A stretch of 64,000 bases of DNA from Candidatus Gastranaerophilales bacterium (GCA_910586855.1 CAJUJH010000002.1:186001-250000); one strand, 5' to 3'; positions 34,688 to 43,465 are shown, counted from the stretch's first letter. Notes: a model not told the origin generated them from the sequence alone. Program-made: numbers and translations.

Positions 34688-35308
34688 CTATTTGCCGATT
34701 TTATAAGAAAATTGTAGGAAATTTCCCATTAAGTTTTCATTCCAAACCTCAACTTCTTTTGGAATTGCAAGGACTGTTGGGGAAAAGTTCCATATATATT
34801 TAATATTTGATTTAACAAGAAAGTTGGCGATATCTTGCGCTGCTGCCATAGGTACAGTTAAAATTGCCATTTCAATATTTAATTTTTTTGCAAGTTCGGG
34901 CAGTTTCTCAATATCGTAAATTTGTTTTTCTTTAATCTTGTTCCCGATTTTATTTTTATCATTATCAAAAAGTGCAACAACATTAAGTCCGTAATCCTGA
35001 AAGTTGTTATAATTTGCAAGCGCCATTCCCAGGTTTCCTGCACCCACAATGAAAGCATTTTTGGGTCTTTCAAAACCAAGGGTTTTTTCAATTGATTGTT
35101 TTAATTCTAAAACATTATATCCAACACGGCTTTTGCCTGTATTTTTTAAAAGTGAAATATCTTTTCTAACCTGTGAATCATCAATCCTAAGCAAGCTTGC
35201 AATAGCAGAACTTGTTATATTTTCAAGGTTGTTTTTTATATAGTCAATTAAAATGCAGTGGTATAATGTTAATCTATTTATTACGGTGTCCGGAAATTTT
35301 CCTGTCAT
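34688..35308 (-). CDS. rex: Redox-sensing transcriptional repressor Rex
   Basis: 206 residues from the ATG at 35308, which has AAGGA upstream; a frame extending to 35389 adds 27 unsupported residues. The N-terminal winged helix has SSAIASLLRIDDSQVRKDIS, and the NADH-binding Rossmann fold has AFIVGAGNLGMALANY followed by VVALFDNDKNKIG. The C-terminal swap helix ends NFLQFSYKIGK. Rex binds DNA when NAD+/NADH is high and lets go when NADH rises, typically freeing adhE and other fermentation genes. adhE is the next gene upstream on the same strand, which fits. Inverted repeats that could be its targets are at 35385 and 38490. Confidence 0.93.
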   Translation of the reverse strand: MTGKFPDTVINRLTLYHCILIDYIKNNLENITSSAIASLLRIDDSQVRKDISLLKNTGKSRVGYNVLELKQSIEKTLGFERPKNAFIVGAGNLGMALANYNNFQDYGLNVVALFDNDKNKIGNKIKEKQIYDIEKLPELAKKLNIEMAILTVPMAAAQDIANFLVKSNIKYIWNFSPTVLAIPKEVEVWNENLMGNFLQFSYKIGK

Positions 35309-35384
35309 AATTTTTTCCTTTTTGGAATTGATAAATGGAAAATATGGTATGTAATATGTATAGGGCGGACAGGGTCGCAACCTG

Positions 35385-35406
35385 TTCATTAAAAGCCCTT
35401 AATGAA
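35385..35406. promoter_or_regulatory. Inverted repeat upstream of rex, possible Rex operator
   Basis: TTCATTAA (35385-35392), six-base spacer, TTAATGAA (35399-35406). The arm length and the 6-bp spacer equal those of known Rex sites of the TTGTTAA-N6-TTAACAA type, but two outer positions in each arm differ. It lies 77 bp upstream of the rex ATG. Autoregulation is possible, not shown. Confidence 0.35.
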
Positions 35407-35439
35407 TTGTTTTAAGTGTTAGTGTTATTAGTAAAATGA

Positions 35440-35690
35440 TTACTAGCGCTTTTTCACTTATGTGAAAATTTATTTTCTGCTGTCTCCTTTCCAACTTTCA
35501 GACTGGCTTGCTTGAAAATTGGAACCAAAGGTTCTCAATTTTGCTACGCAATCTGCGCATATTTCACTCGTACGTGCTCGTTCCTGCGCCTACGATTGAA
35601 ATAATTCTGCAATTTGTTGTTTGGAAGGCGGGTTTACATAGGGCTTGTCCTAAATATTATTTTATACTTTACATGTTATGTTTTAAATAC
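35440..35690. other. rex-adhE intergenic stretch with several inverted repeats
   Basis: The 448 bases between rex and adhE hold no convincing gene. Visible structure: TTTTCAC/GTGAAAA with a 4-nt loop (35451-35468); AAAATTG-G-AACC/GGTT-CT-CAATTTT (35515-35542); and ATTTCA...TGAAAT enclosing CGTA...TACG (about 35560-35604). The central part is clearly more G/C-rich and less repetitive than neighbouring spacers. It could be a structured RNA, a repeat element copied around the genome, or relics of a gene. Strand cannot be decided. Confidence 0.35.
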
Positions 35691-35707
35691 TATAAAAAAC
35701 CTAAATT

Positions 35708-35739
35708 AAAAGCCCCGAAGGTTTAATTTCGGGGCTTTT
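35708..35739 (-). terminator. Intrinsic terminator after adhE
   Basis: AAAAGCCCCGAA (35708-35719) and TTCGGGGCTTTT (35728-35739) form a 12-bp stem with an 8-nt loop, 17 bp after the adhE stop. AT-rich on both sides, so it may work in both directions. Confidence 0.8.
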
Positions 35740-35756
35740 GTTATTTATCTTTTGAA

Positions 35757-38402
35757 TTAGTATACGCCGTTAAATGCTTTGATGTAGATTTCTCTGATTT
35801 CTTCCATCAAAGGATAAACTGGGTTTGCACCTGTACATTGGTCGTCAAATGCAAGTTCAACCAATTCATCAAGTTTAGCGTAGAAGTTTTCTTCAGTAAC
35901 GCCTGCATCTTTAATTGATAACGGAAGGTTAATATCTTTTTTCAAGTTTGTAATTGCTTCAAGTAATAAATTAACCTTTTCATCATCATTCTTACCGCCA
36001 AGACCTAAGTTATCTGCGATTTGACCGTATTTAAGCTTAGCTTGAGGGTATTTATATTGAGGGAAAGTAGCTTGTTTTTTCGGGCAATCGTTAGCGTTGT
36101 ATCTGATGATTTGATTTATAAGTAAAGCGTTTGCAACACCGTGAGGGATGTTGAATGCTGCACCTAATTTGTGAGCCATAGAGTGGCATAATCCTAAGAA
36201 TGCGTTTGCAAAAGCCATACCAGCCAAGCAAGAAGCATAGTGGATTTTTTCTCTTGCAATTGGGTCATCTTTTCCGCCATTGTATGAACGAGGCAAGTAT
36301 CTAAAGATTAATTTTGTTGCTTCTAAGGCAGGTGAATTTGTGAAGTTTGTTGCCATACAAGAAACATAAGCCTCAATCGCGTGTGTTAGAGCATCAATAC
36401 CGCTTGCTGCGCATAATCCTTTTGGCATAGTATCAACAAAGTTAGGGTCAATAATTGCCATATTAGGAGTTAGAGCGTAATCTGCAAGAGGATATTTGAT
36501 GTGAGTTTTATCATCTGTGATAACCGCAAATGATGTAACTTCAGAACCTGTACCTGATGTCGTCGGGATTGCAACCATAAGAGCTTTTCTGCCAAGTTCA
36601 GGAACGTCGCAGATTCTCTTTCTAATATCCATAAATCTCATTGCAACATCATCAAATACTGTATCAGGTTGTTCATACATTAACCAGATAACTTTAGCAG
36701 CATCAATTGGTGAACCACCGCCAAGAGCGATAATTACATCCGGTTTGTAAACATTTACCATTTGCATAGCTTCATTGATTGTAGATAAAGTCGGGTCTGG
36801 TTTAACATCAAAGAAGATTTGGAAATCTACGCCGATATCTTCTAAAACTTTTGTAATTTGATAAACAGCACCTGAATCAAATAGGAATCTGTCTGTAACG
36901 ATAAATGCACGTTGTCTGCCTTTTAATTCACGAAGAGCAAGGTCAGTTGCGCCTCTTTTGAAATAAATTTTCGGTGGAACCTTGAACCACAACATATTTT
37001 CTCTCCTTTCAGCTACTGTTTTGTAGTTTAATAAGTGTTTAATTCCAACGTTTTCACTTACTGAGTTTCCGCCCCAGCTGCCGCAGCCAAGGGTTAAAGA
37101 CGGTTCTAATCTAAAGTTGTAAAGGTCTCCGATACCGCCTTGAGATGATGGAGAGTTGATTAAAAGTCTTCCTGTAGGAAGTTTTTTAGCAAAGTAATTA
37201 ATTCTTTCTTGAGTTCTTGCATCTGTATAAAGAACAGAAGTATGACCTGCACCGCCCAGGATTACAAGGTGGTATGCCATATCAGTTGCTTCTTCAAAAT
37301 CTTCTGCTTTGTATAAAGCAAGGATTGGAGACAGTTTTTCATGAGAGAATGGATTTTCCATTGCAACTTCTGTTTCTTCTCCAACAAGAACTTTAGCGCA
37401 TTCAGGAACTGAAATGCCTGCAAGTTCTGCAATTTTATAAGCAGGCTGACCAACGATTTTCGGGTTAACACTGCCAGCTTCAGTTAAAATAATTTTTGAT
37501 ACTTTTTCAGCTTCGCTTGCATTTAAGATGTATGCGCCTCTTTTAACAAGTTCAGCTTTAACATCTTCATAAACATCTTTAACGGCAACGATTGATTGTT
37601 CAGATGCACAAATCATACCGTTATCAAATGTTTTTGACATAAGAATTGAAGATACTGCCATTTGGATATCTGCTGTTTCATCAATAACTGCAGGAGTGTT
37701 TCCTGAGCCTACGCCCAATGCCGGTTTACCGGATGAATAAGCAGCTTTAACCATGCCAGGACCGCCTGTAGCTAAGATTGCATTAATTCCAGGGTGTTTC
37801 ATTAACATATTTGATAATTCAATTGATGGAATGTCAATCCAGCCTATAATGTCTTCCGGTGCACCTGCTTTGATTGCAGCGTCTAAAACGATTTTTGCAG
37901 CCGCAATTGTTGCTTTTTTAGCTCTTGGGTGCGGAGAGAAAATAATTGCGTTTCTTGTCTTTAAGCAGATTAAAGATTTAAAGATAGCGGTTGAAGTTGG
38001 GTTTGTGGTTGGAACGATACCTGCGATAACGCCCAAAGGTTCACCTACTTTTTTGATACCGTTTACTTTGTCTTCTTCTAAAATTCCGCAAGTTTTAGCA
38101 TCTCTGAATTTGTTATAAATATATTCAGATGCGAAGTGGTTTTTAATAATTTTATCTTCCACAACGCCCATGCCTGATTCTTCAACGGCCATTTTTGCAA
38201 GAGGGATTCTTGCTTTATTGGCTGCAAGTGCTGCTGCTCTAAAGATTTTGTCAACTTGTTCTTGAGAGTAACCTGCAAATTTCTTTTGCGCAGCTTTTAC
38301 TCTTGAGATTAATTCTTCTAAATCTTCAGCAGTTTCTACAGGTTTTCTTGTTTCTTCTTCATTGCAATCGCATGTGCAAGTGCAATTTTTTTCTTCTGTC
38401 AT
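35757..38402 (-). CDS. adhE: Bifunctional acetaldehyde-CoA/alcohol dehydrogenase
   Basis: 881 residues from the ATG at 38402 (AAGGAGA upstream); a start 33 bp upstream lacks support. Reduces acetyl-CoA to ethanol in two NADH-using steps. The aldehyde dehydrogenase half (about 20-450) has AGIVPTTNPTSTAIFKSLIC and the catalytic Cys in FDNGMICASEQSIV. The iron alcohol dehydrogenase half (about 460-881) has VIIALGGGSPIDAAKVIW, AIPTTSGTGSEVTSFAV and LCHSMAHKLGAAFNIPHGVA with metal-binding His. The N-terminus carries an unusual Cys-rich extension (C7, C9, C11, C13 alternating with T, T, D). Such enzymes form long filaments (spirosomes). Probably controlled by Rex, encoded next to it. Confidence 0.95.
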   Translation of the reverse strand: MTEEKNCTCTCDCNEEETRKPVETAEDLEELISRVKAAQKKFAGYSQEQVDKIFRAAALAANKARIPLAKMAVEESGMGVVEDKIIKNHFASEYIYNKFRDAKTCGILEEDKVNGIKKVGEPLGVIAGIVPTTNPTSTAIFKSLICLKTRNAIIFSPHPRAKKATIAAAKIVLDAAIKAGAPEDIIGWIDIPSIELSNMLMKHPGINAILATGGPGMVKAAYSSGKPALGVGSGNTPAVIDETADIQMAVSSILMSKTFDNGMICASEQSIVAVKDVYEDVKAELVKRGAYILNASEAEKVSKIILTEAGSVNPKIVGQPAYKIAELAGISVPECAKVLVGEETEVAMENPFSHEKLSPILALYKAEDFEEATDMAYHLVILGGAGHTSVLYTDARTQERINYFAKKLPTGRLLINSPSSQGGIGDLYNFRLEPSLTLGCGSWGGNSVSENVGIKHLLNYKTVAERRENMLWFKVPPKIYFKRGATDLALRELKGRQRAFIVTDRFLFDSGAVYQITKVLEDIGVDFQIFFDVKPDPTLSTINEAMQMVNVYKPDVIIALGGGSPIDAAKVIWLMYEQPDTVFDDVAMRFMDIRKRICDVPELGRKALMVAIPTTSGTGSEVTSFAVITDDKTHIKYPLADYALTPNMAIIDPNFVDTMPKGLCAASGIDALTHAIEAYVSCMATNFTNSPALEATKLIFRYLPRSYNGGKDDPIAREKIHYASCLAGMAFANAFLGLCHSMAHKLGAAFNIPHGVANALLINQIIRYNANDCPKKQATFPQYKYPQAKLKYGQIADNLGLGGKNDDEKVNLLLEAITNLKKDINLPLSIKDAGVTEENFYAKLDELVELAFDDQCTGANPVYPLMEEIREIYIKAFNGVY

Positions 38403-38489
38403 ACTGTGATTCTCCTTAAAATATATAAGTATCAAACGATTGTTTTTAAATCACTGGTTTAAGAGCAATATTTCAGCTGTTTGTTTATT

Positions 38490-38522
38490 CGTGATTTTAT
38501 TCACAATAACATAATATAACAA
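38490..38522 (-). promoter_or_regulatory. adhE promoter overlapped by an inverted repeat operator
   Basis: On the minus strand TTGTTA (38522-38517), 17-bp spacer, TAAAAT (38499-38494). The repeat GTGA-N6-TCAC (38491-38504; minus strand TTGTGA-N6-TCACGA) covers the -10. One arm is a perfect Rex half-site TTGTGAA, but the spacing between arms is 2 bp shorter than the Rex consensus and fits a CRP/FNR-type site. The rest of the 373-base adhE-SLH spacer shows only AT-rich DNA and the opposing promoter at 38694. Confidence 0.45.
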
Positions 38523-38693
38523 AAACCAAAATTTGCAAGTGTATTTTATACATTCTTTATAAAATTGTTAGTGTATTGAAATAAAAAGCTTACATGTGCT
38601 TTTTTAATTTAATCTATTTGAAAAATATGTTTTAACCTGTAAAATTGCTGCAGTTATTGTGTTTTAGAGAATGTAAAAGTTTAAAAACATGGG

Positions 38694-38723
38694 TTGACTA
38701 CAGGGCTTGGTTTTTGTGATAAT
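38694..38723 (+). promoter_or_regulatory. Predicted promoter of the SLH protein gene
   Basis: TTGACT (38694-38699), 18-bp spacer, GATAAT (38718-38723), with TGT directly before the -10 (extended -10). Expected to be strong, which fits an abundant envelope protein. The ATG lies 52 bp downstream with a GGATAGGAGAAG leader. Confidence 0.55.
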
Positions 38724-38775
38724 AAATATACTTATATGAAGTATTTTACTTAGTAAAAGAAGGATAGGAGAAGTA

Positions 38776-40209
38776 ATGAAAATTGCTAAGAAATTATTTG
38801 CTACAACAATTGCTTTTGCTGCAATTGCTACAGTAGCATTGGCTGAAGAACCAAAAGTTGAAGCTTATGCTCACCCTACGCTTTTTGGTACACAAAGCCA
38901 AACTTTAATTGATGCAGAAAGCACATATCAAACAGGCGGACAAATCTTAAAATCTAAAAACAGACTCGGTGTTAAAAACAAAGGTGATGTTTTTATCAGC
39001 TCATGGTCAAGAGATTTACTTAAAGCAATGAAAGAAAGCCAAGAAAAAGCCGGCTATTCAAAAGATATGTTTAACCCAAGAAAACCAATTTTAAGGTCTG
39101 AACTTGCTTTTGCTTTAACTGAAGGTTTAAATGCTAAATCAAGTAATGTTGATTACTCTGATGTTACAGAAGGCTATTGGGCAAAAGACAGAATTGATAC
39201 CGCAACAGATGCAGGTTATATGATAGGTTATCCTTCAGGTGTATTTAAACCGGACCAACCTATTACAAAAGCTGAAGTATTTGCAACAATTGCAAAACAA
39301 ATTAATGTAAAATACAATGACGGCGTTCCTTATTACAAAGGAAAAGCTATGCAGCATATCCCATCATGGGCTTATAATGCTACAAATGAAGTTATTGCTT
39401 CAGGTCTTTTAAACAGTGTTCCTGATACAAATAAAGTTATTAATTCAGAATACCTATCAAAAGAACAAGTAGCTTATCTTGTAGGCGCTCTTAGAAGCAA
39501 CAGCTCATTTGCTAAAAATCTTGCAAATGCAGGTTCACAATCACAATGCTGCAGAAAAGCCGGTGTTACTACTTTAAAAATCAAACTTTTAGACAGATTG
39601 AGCGCTAAAACATCAAATATTGGTGAAGCATTTACAGCTAAAACAACTCAAGATGTTGTAGTTGACGGCGTTACTTTCCCTTGCGGTTCAATTGTTAGGG
39701 GTGAAGTTATTGAAGTACAAAGACCAGGCGTTAATAAATGCGGATTCATCAAAGTTAAATTTAACAAAATTAAAAACCTTGAAGACAATTGCGAAAAAGC
39801 ATTACCATCTTCAATTGCTTCAGCAAGTGCTGATGATGTGAAAAATCCTAACTTTGTTGCAAGATTGTTAGGCTTCCCATTCACCGGTGCCGGCAGAGTA
39901 GTTGGTGTTGCAGGAAGAACAGCAGGTTCTATGGTAAATGTTGCTGCTAACGGTTTAGAAGAAATTGGTGATGAACTTGGAAATACCTTTGTTGAAACAT
40001 TAACTCTTCACCCTGGACGCGGTATGGCATCAGCAGGAAATGTTCTTGCAACAACAGGAAAAGGTATATTTGATTTTGGTAAATTAATTGTTTCAGGAAC
40101 ATTCGGCGTTCTTTATGAATTAGGCGATGAAATCACATATGTTCTTGTTCCAAGCTTATCAAATTCTTCAAGCTTGAATCCTAATGAAGAATTAACAATT
40201 GTATTTTAA
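38776..40209 (+). CDS. Secreted SLH-domain envelope protein
   Basis: 477 residues. A clear signal peptide: MKIAKKLFATTIAFAAIATV followed by ALA, cleavage near residue 23. Residues about 95-230 hold two SLH-type repeats (RKPILRSELAFALTEGL ... VTEGYWAKDRIDTATDAGYM ... FKPDQPITKAEVFATIAKQI ... IPSWAYNATNEVIASGLL) that bind secondary wall polymers or peptidoglycan. From about 260 there is a different domain with DVVVDGVTFPCGSIVRGEVI, then a Gly-rich amphipathic stretch (GAGRVVGVAGRTAGSMVNVA). SLH repeats on outer membrane proteins are typical for Cyanobacteria, but no beta-barrel is obvious here. Strong promoter and own terminator: single-gene unit, probably highly expressed. Confidence 0.85.
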   Translation: MKIAKKLFATTIAFAAIATVALAEEPKVEAYAHPTLFGTQSQTLIDAESTYQTGGQILKSKNRLGVKNKGDVFISSWSRDLLKAMKESQEKAGYSKDMFNPRKPILRSELAFALTEGLNAKSSNVDYSDVTEGYWAKDRIDTATDAGYMIGYPSGVFKPDQPITKAEVFATIAKQINVKYNDGVPYYKGKAMQHIPSWAYNATNEVIASGLLNSVPDTNKVINSEYLSKEQVAYLVGALRSNSSFAKNLANAGSQSQCCRKAGVTTLKIKLLDRLSAKTSNIGEAFTAKTTQDVVVDGVTFPCGSIVRGEVIEVQRPGVNKCGFIKVKFNKIKNLEDNCEKALPSSIASASADDVKNPNFVARLLGFPFTGAGRVVGVAGRTAGSMVNVAANGLEEIGDELGNTFVETLTLHPGRGMASAGNVLATTGKGIFDFGKLIVSGTFGVLYELGDEITYVLVPSLSNSSSLNPNEELTIVF

Positions 40210-40237
40210 TTAATATAATTTAATTCTTAAAAATTTG

Positions 40238-40269
40238 AAAGACACTCATTTGTTTTAATGGGTGTCTTT
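40238..40269 (+). terminator. Intrinsic terminator after the SLH gene
   Basis: AAAGACACTCAT (40238-40249) pairs with ATGGGTGTCTTT (40258-40269) with one G-T pair and an 8-nt loop, followed by TTATTTAT. Confidence 0.75.
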
Positions 40270-40365
40270 TATTTATAAATAAAGATTCAGAGGATACAGT
40301 AAATTATTTATTTAATATTTATTCATAATTGGGCAATTTTTTATATTTTGGCGTTTTTTGAATAT

Positions 40366-42186
40366 ATGGTATCAAGTGTGTATGGAAGTAATAATATAAA
40401 TCAGGTGTATTACCCCGGACAATATACAATGCCTCGGTATACGGCACCGCAATATCCTCAATATTATGGTCAGCCTGTAAATATGCAGCCTGGAAATTAT
40501 ACCATGGGTGCTCCAATAGCATCTTCGGCACAGTATACTTCTGCACAAAATTTAGTCAGAACTCCTAATAATGATACTTTCCAAAAGACTGACAATAAAA
40601 CAAATGCAGCCTCCATTAAGACTCAAACCCATACTCCGCATTTTGCTGCTCCAAAAACCAACAAGACCAAGCTTAGCTTATTTTTTATAAATGATATGCA
40701 TGGGCATTTTGATAATATGAGCAATATCTTAGGTGCTTCGCTCCAGTTTGATAAAGATACTAAGCAAAAGGGTGTTGATACGTTAAAACTTTCAGGCGGA
40801 GATAATTTCACCGGCGGGGATGTAGAGCGCAACAAATTAATGATGAATTTCCTTGATTATATAGGAATTGAGGCATCTGCTGTTGGAAACCATGAGTATG
40901 ATGCCACTACAAGTGAATTTTACAATATTAAAAACAGTGCAAAAGTTAAATTTTTGGCTGCAAATGCTAAAACTCCCGAAGGAAGTGAATATTATAATAA
41001 TATTGCAAAATCAGCCATAATTCAAAAAGACGGTGGAACATACGGTGTAGTGGGTTTAACGCCATTTGATTTAGAAACCGTAGCAAGTAAAAAAGAAGCG
41101 CTTGAGGGGATAAAACCTTTTAATCTTGAAGAATCTGCAAAACTTGTGCAGGCAGAGATTGATAAATTAAGGGCGCAAGGCATTAATAAGATTATATTAT
41201 TATCTCATATAGGAATTGACCAGGATAAAAAGATTATTCCTATGCTGGATGGGGTAGATATTGTTCAGGGAGGGCATTCGCACAATTTAACCTCTGAATT
41301 GAAAAATGGTGAAAATGTATTAAAAAGCAAATCCGGCGAACCTGTGATATTGGTTCAGGCGGGCGAAAATGGCAAATATGCAGGCATTTTAAACGTTGAT
41401 TTTGATGAAAACGGCATCATTACAGCGGCTTCTATGGATATAAAAAATGCTGCTCTTGAAAAAAGCCCCGTTTTGGAACATATTAAAACATCTGTTTTAG
41501 GTAAATCTCCAAAAGTTGCTGTACTTAAAGGGATTGACCCGACTCCTGAAAACAGGAGGATTGTTCCCTGCGCCTGGACTAATTTCCTTGCTGATTCTAT
41601 GCGAAGTGAATTAAATGCGGATGTTGCATTTGTAAATGCTGCAAATATGCGTAAAGTGCCGAAGCTTGGAATCTTAACAGAAAGAGATATAACAGAAACA
41701 ACGCCTTTAAAAAATACGCTTATGGTTTCAAATATGACAGAAAAAGAAATTGTAAGAGTGGTAAAGGAAGCTGCTAAAACAAGTCTTTCTCATACAACAG
41801 GAGAGCCCGGTATAATGCATGTTTCAGGGCTCTCATACAAGGCAACATCTGATGGTGATTTATTGGAGATGAACTTTGTTGATAAAAACGGCAACAAAAC
41901 ACCTATTGATATAAATAATCCAAAAGAAGATAAATTCTACACTGTAGCGCATGATACATTTGTGGCAGAATACAGGGAAAATATGGAATACCCCGGCATG
42001 CTTATTTCAGGACATAAAAATCAGAATGTTCAGCAGTTTAATTTTGATAAAGATAAAACTGCAGCTGATTATATTAAAAAACTTTCAAACAAAGAAGAGT
42101 TGGAAATAAAGGATGACCACCGTATTGAAATAATTGAAAAAGACGGGTCAATCAGAACTTTAAATAAAGATTCAACTCCTGTTTAA
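40366..42186 (+). CDS. 5'-nucleotidase/UshA-like metallophosphoesterase without signal peptide
   Basis: 606 residues from the ATG at 40366; a TTG at 40348 would add six. Neither start has a good ribosome binding site. Residues 1-105 are Tyr/Pro/Gln/Asn-rich and unstructured (YYPGQYTMPRYTAPQYPQYY) and hold no signal peptide. The metallophosphatase domain then begins LSLFFINDMHGHFDN, with KLSGGDNFTGGD, AVGNHEYD, LLSHIG and VQGGHSHN, so all metal ligands are present. The C-terminal nucleotidase domain has CAWTNFLADSMRSELNADVA and FVNAANMRKV. The family is normally periplasmic or secreted; here export would need a non-classical route, or the protein is intracellular. Substrate probably nucleotides or UDP-sugars. 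Confidence 0.82.
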   Translation: MVSSVYGSNNINQVYYPGQYTMPRYTAPQYPQYYGQPVNMQPGNYTMGAPIASSAQYTSAQNLVRTPNNDTFQKTDNKTNAASIKTQTHTPHFAAPKTNKTKLSLFFINDMHGHFDNMSNILGASLQFDKDTKQKGVDTLKLSGGDNFTGGDVERNKLMMNFLDYIGIEASAVGNHEYDATTSEFYNIKNSAKVKFLAANAKTPEGSEYYNNIAKSAIIQKDGGTYGVVGLTPFDLETVASKKEALEGIKPFNLEESAKLVQAEIDKLRAQGINKIILLSHIGIDQDKKIIPMLDGVDIVQGGHSHNLTSELKNGENVLKSKSGEPVILVQAGENGKYAGILNVDFDENGIITAASMDIKNAALEKSPVLEHIKTSVLGKSPKVAVLKGIDPTPENRRIVPCAWTNFLADSMRSELNADVAFVNAANMRKVPKLGILTERDITETTPLKNTLMVSNMTEKEIVRVVKEAAKTSLSHTTGEPGIMHVSGLSYKATSDGDLLEMNFVDKNGNKTPIDINNPKEDKFYTVAHDTFVAEYRENMEYPGMLISGHKNQNVQQFNFDKDKTAADYIKKLSNKEELEIKDDHRIEIIEKDGSIRTLNKDSTPV

Positions 42187-42204
42187 AGGTTATTTTTCTT
42201 TATT

Positions 42205-43038
42205 CTATGCAGCTTTCAGGCTTACAAATATCATAATAATGCCTATAACCCAGCAATACCAGGCAAAACATTTAAGGCTGAATTTTTCTAAAAATTTCAT
42301 AAAGAATTTTATGCAAAGAAAGCCTGTGATAAATGAAAGAGCGCAGCCAACTGCCATTGCTTTAAAATTAAATGTGTGAACTTCAGATATATTGAGCTCT
42401 AATAGGGGGTAAATCATTGAGGCAAGTATGATTATAGGAATGCTCAAAATGAAGGAAAATTTTGCAGCTTTTACTCTGTCTAATCCGTTAAACATTCCTG
42501 TTGCAATGGTAAGACCTGACCTTGAAAGCCCCGGGAAAATAGCAAGCCCCTGTGCCAAACCTATAAAAATAGAGGTTTTGATATCCATCTTTTTTTCCGG
42601 TTTTTTAAATTTTTCGCATGAAAATAGGATAGCACCTGTTATAAGCAGCAAGAATGACACATATAAAGGATTTTCGGTTAATTTATGGGCGATATCTTTT
42701 ATAAAAAATGCAATAATGCAGGTGATAAAAGTTGCGGTTATTACATATGTGCAGGTTTGAAATTCTGCCGTTGTGTAATCTTTGGTTTTAACTGCCCTGA
42801 AAAACCCGACTAAAAGCTCTTTTAGGTCTTTAAAGAAAAATATTATGACTGCAAGAAGGCTTGAAAGATGGATTAGTATATCAAAAAAAATCTCTTCGCT
42901 GCCTACGTTTTGAAAATTTGCCCCGGTTAAAATTTTATAAATGGTTGATGTAAACACAATATGAGCCGAACTTGATATCGGTAAAAACTCGCTTATTCCC
43001 TGTGCTGCACCCATTATTGCAGCTTGAATTGTTTGCAT
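42205..43038 (-). CDS. uppP: Undecaprenyl-diphosphate phosphatase
   Basis: 277 residues, about eight membrane helices, the usual size. Recycles the lipid carrier for peptidoglycan and other envelope polymers. The active-site motifs are AAQGISEFLPISSSAHIVF near the N-terminus and FPGLSRSGLTIATGMFNGLD in the middle (BacA family PGxSRSG). The Glu and Arg needed for catalysis are present. Loss of drug binding is not predicted. It is the last gene of a minus-strand pair with queD, 70 bp apart, and faces the 5'-nucleotidase gene with an 18-bp spacer. Confidence 0.94.
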   Translation of the reverse strand: MQTIQAAIMGAAQGISEFLPISSSAHIVFTSTIYKILTGANFQNVGSEEIFFDILIHLSSLLAVIIFFFKDLKELLVGFFRAVKTKDYTTAEFQTCTYVITATFITCIIAFFIKDIAHKLTENPLYVSFLLLITGAILFSCEKFKKPEKKMDIKTSIFIGLAQGLAIFPGLSRSGLTIATGMFNGLDRVKAAKFSFILSIPIIILASMIYPLLELNISEVHTFNFKAMAVGCALSFITGFLCIKFFMKFLEKFSLKCFAWYCWVIGIIMIFVSLKAA

Positions 43039-43108
43039 TTTCTATCCTCTTTGTATTTACTTATTAACTTTGCGCTATGGTTTTTTGTGTATTATGGCGT
43101 ATTTATCT

Positions 43109-43465
43109 TTACTCAAAATATGAAGCGCAAGAAGTAGGTGTCTCCCAAACGCTTACCTTGCTTACATTTGGAATTTCGCATTTTATTTTTTCATATAAAA
43201 ATTTTGAGATAATTTCAGAACTTGGCGATACGTTGTCAAATTCAGGAAGGGTATTGATATCGGTGTGGTCTAAATATTTAACGATTTCGTTTACTTTCTT
43301 TTTTAGTACCTTAAAATCAATCAAAATATTTGATTTATCAAGCTCTATACCTTGAACGTATACTTCAACTTTCCAGTTATGTCCGTGCTGGTTTTCGCAC
43401 TCGCCTTTATAATTTAAAAGGTGGTGCGCTGATGAAAAATGTGATTCTATCTTAACTTCAAACAT
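43109..43465 (-). CDS. queD: 6-carboxy-5,6,7,8-tetrahydropterin synthase
   Basis: 118 residues, PTPS/QueD family. Makes carboxytetrahydropterin in the queuosine (7-deazaguanine) pathway. Zinc ligands are in SHFSSAHHLLNYKG and ENQHGHNWKVEVYV (HxH); the catalytic Cys is within NYKGECENQHGHN; YLDHTDINTLPEF and VWETPTSCASY are typical. It works two steps before QueC, encoded at 30832. queE is not in the window. No clear Shine-Dalgarno sequence; the ATG is at 43465. Confidence 0.93.
   Translation of the reverse strand: MFEVKIESHFSSAHHLLNYKGECENQHGHNWKVEVYVQGIELDKSNILIDFKVLKKKVNEIVKYLDHTDINTLPEFDNVSPSSEIISKFLYEKIKCEIPNVSKVSVWETPTSCASYFE

Noticed and set aside
35455..35490. Second hydrophobic mini-peptide on the minus strand of the rex-adhE spacer (ALVIILLITLTL)
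   Set aside because: There is a GGAGA but no ATG, GTG or TTG at the proper distance, so translation is not supported.
35508..35726. 72-codon frame in the rex-adhE spacer
   Set aside because: It runs into the adhE terminator, lacks a ribosome binding site and has no protein-like pattern.
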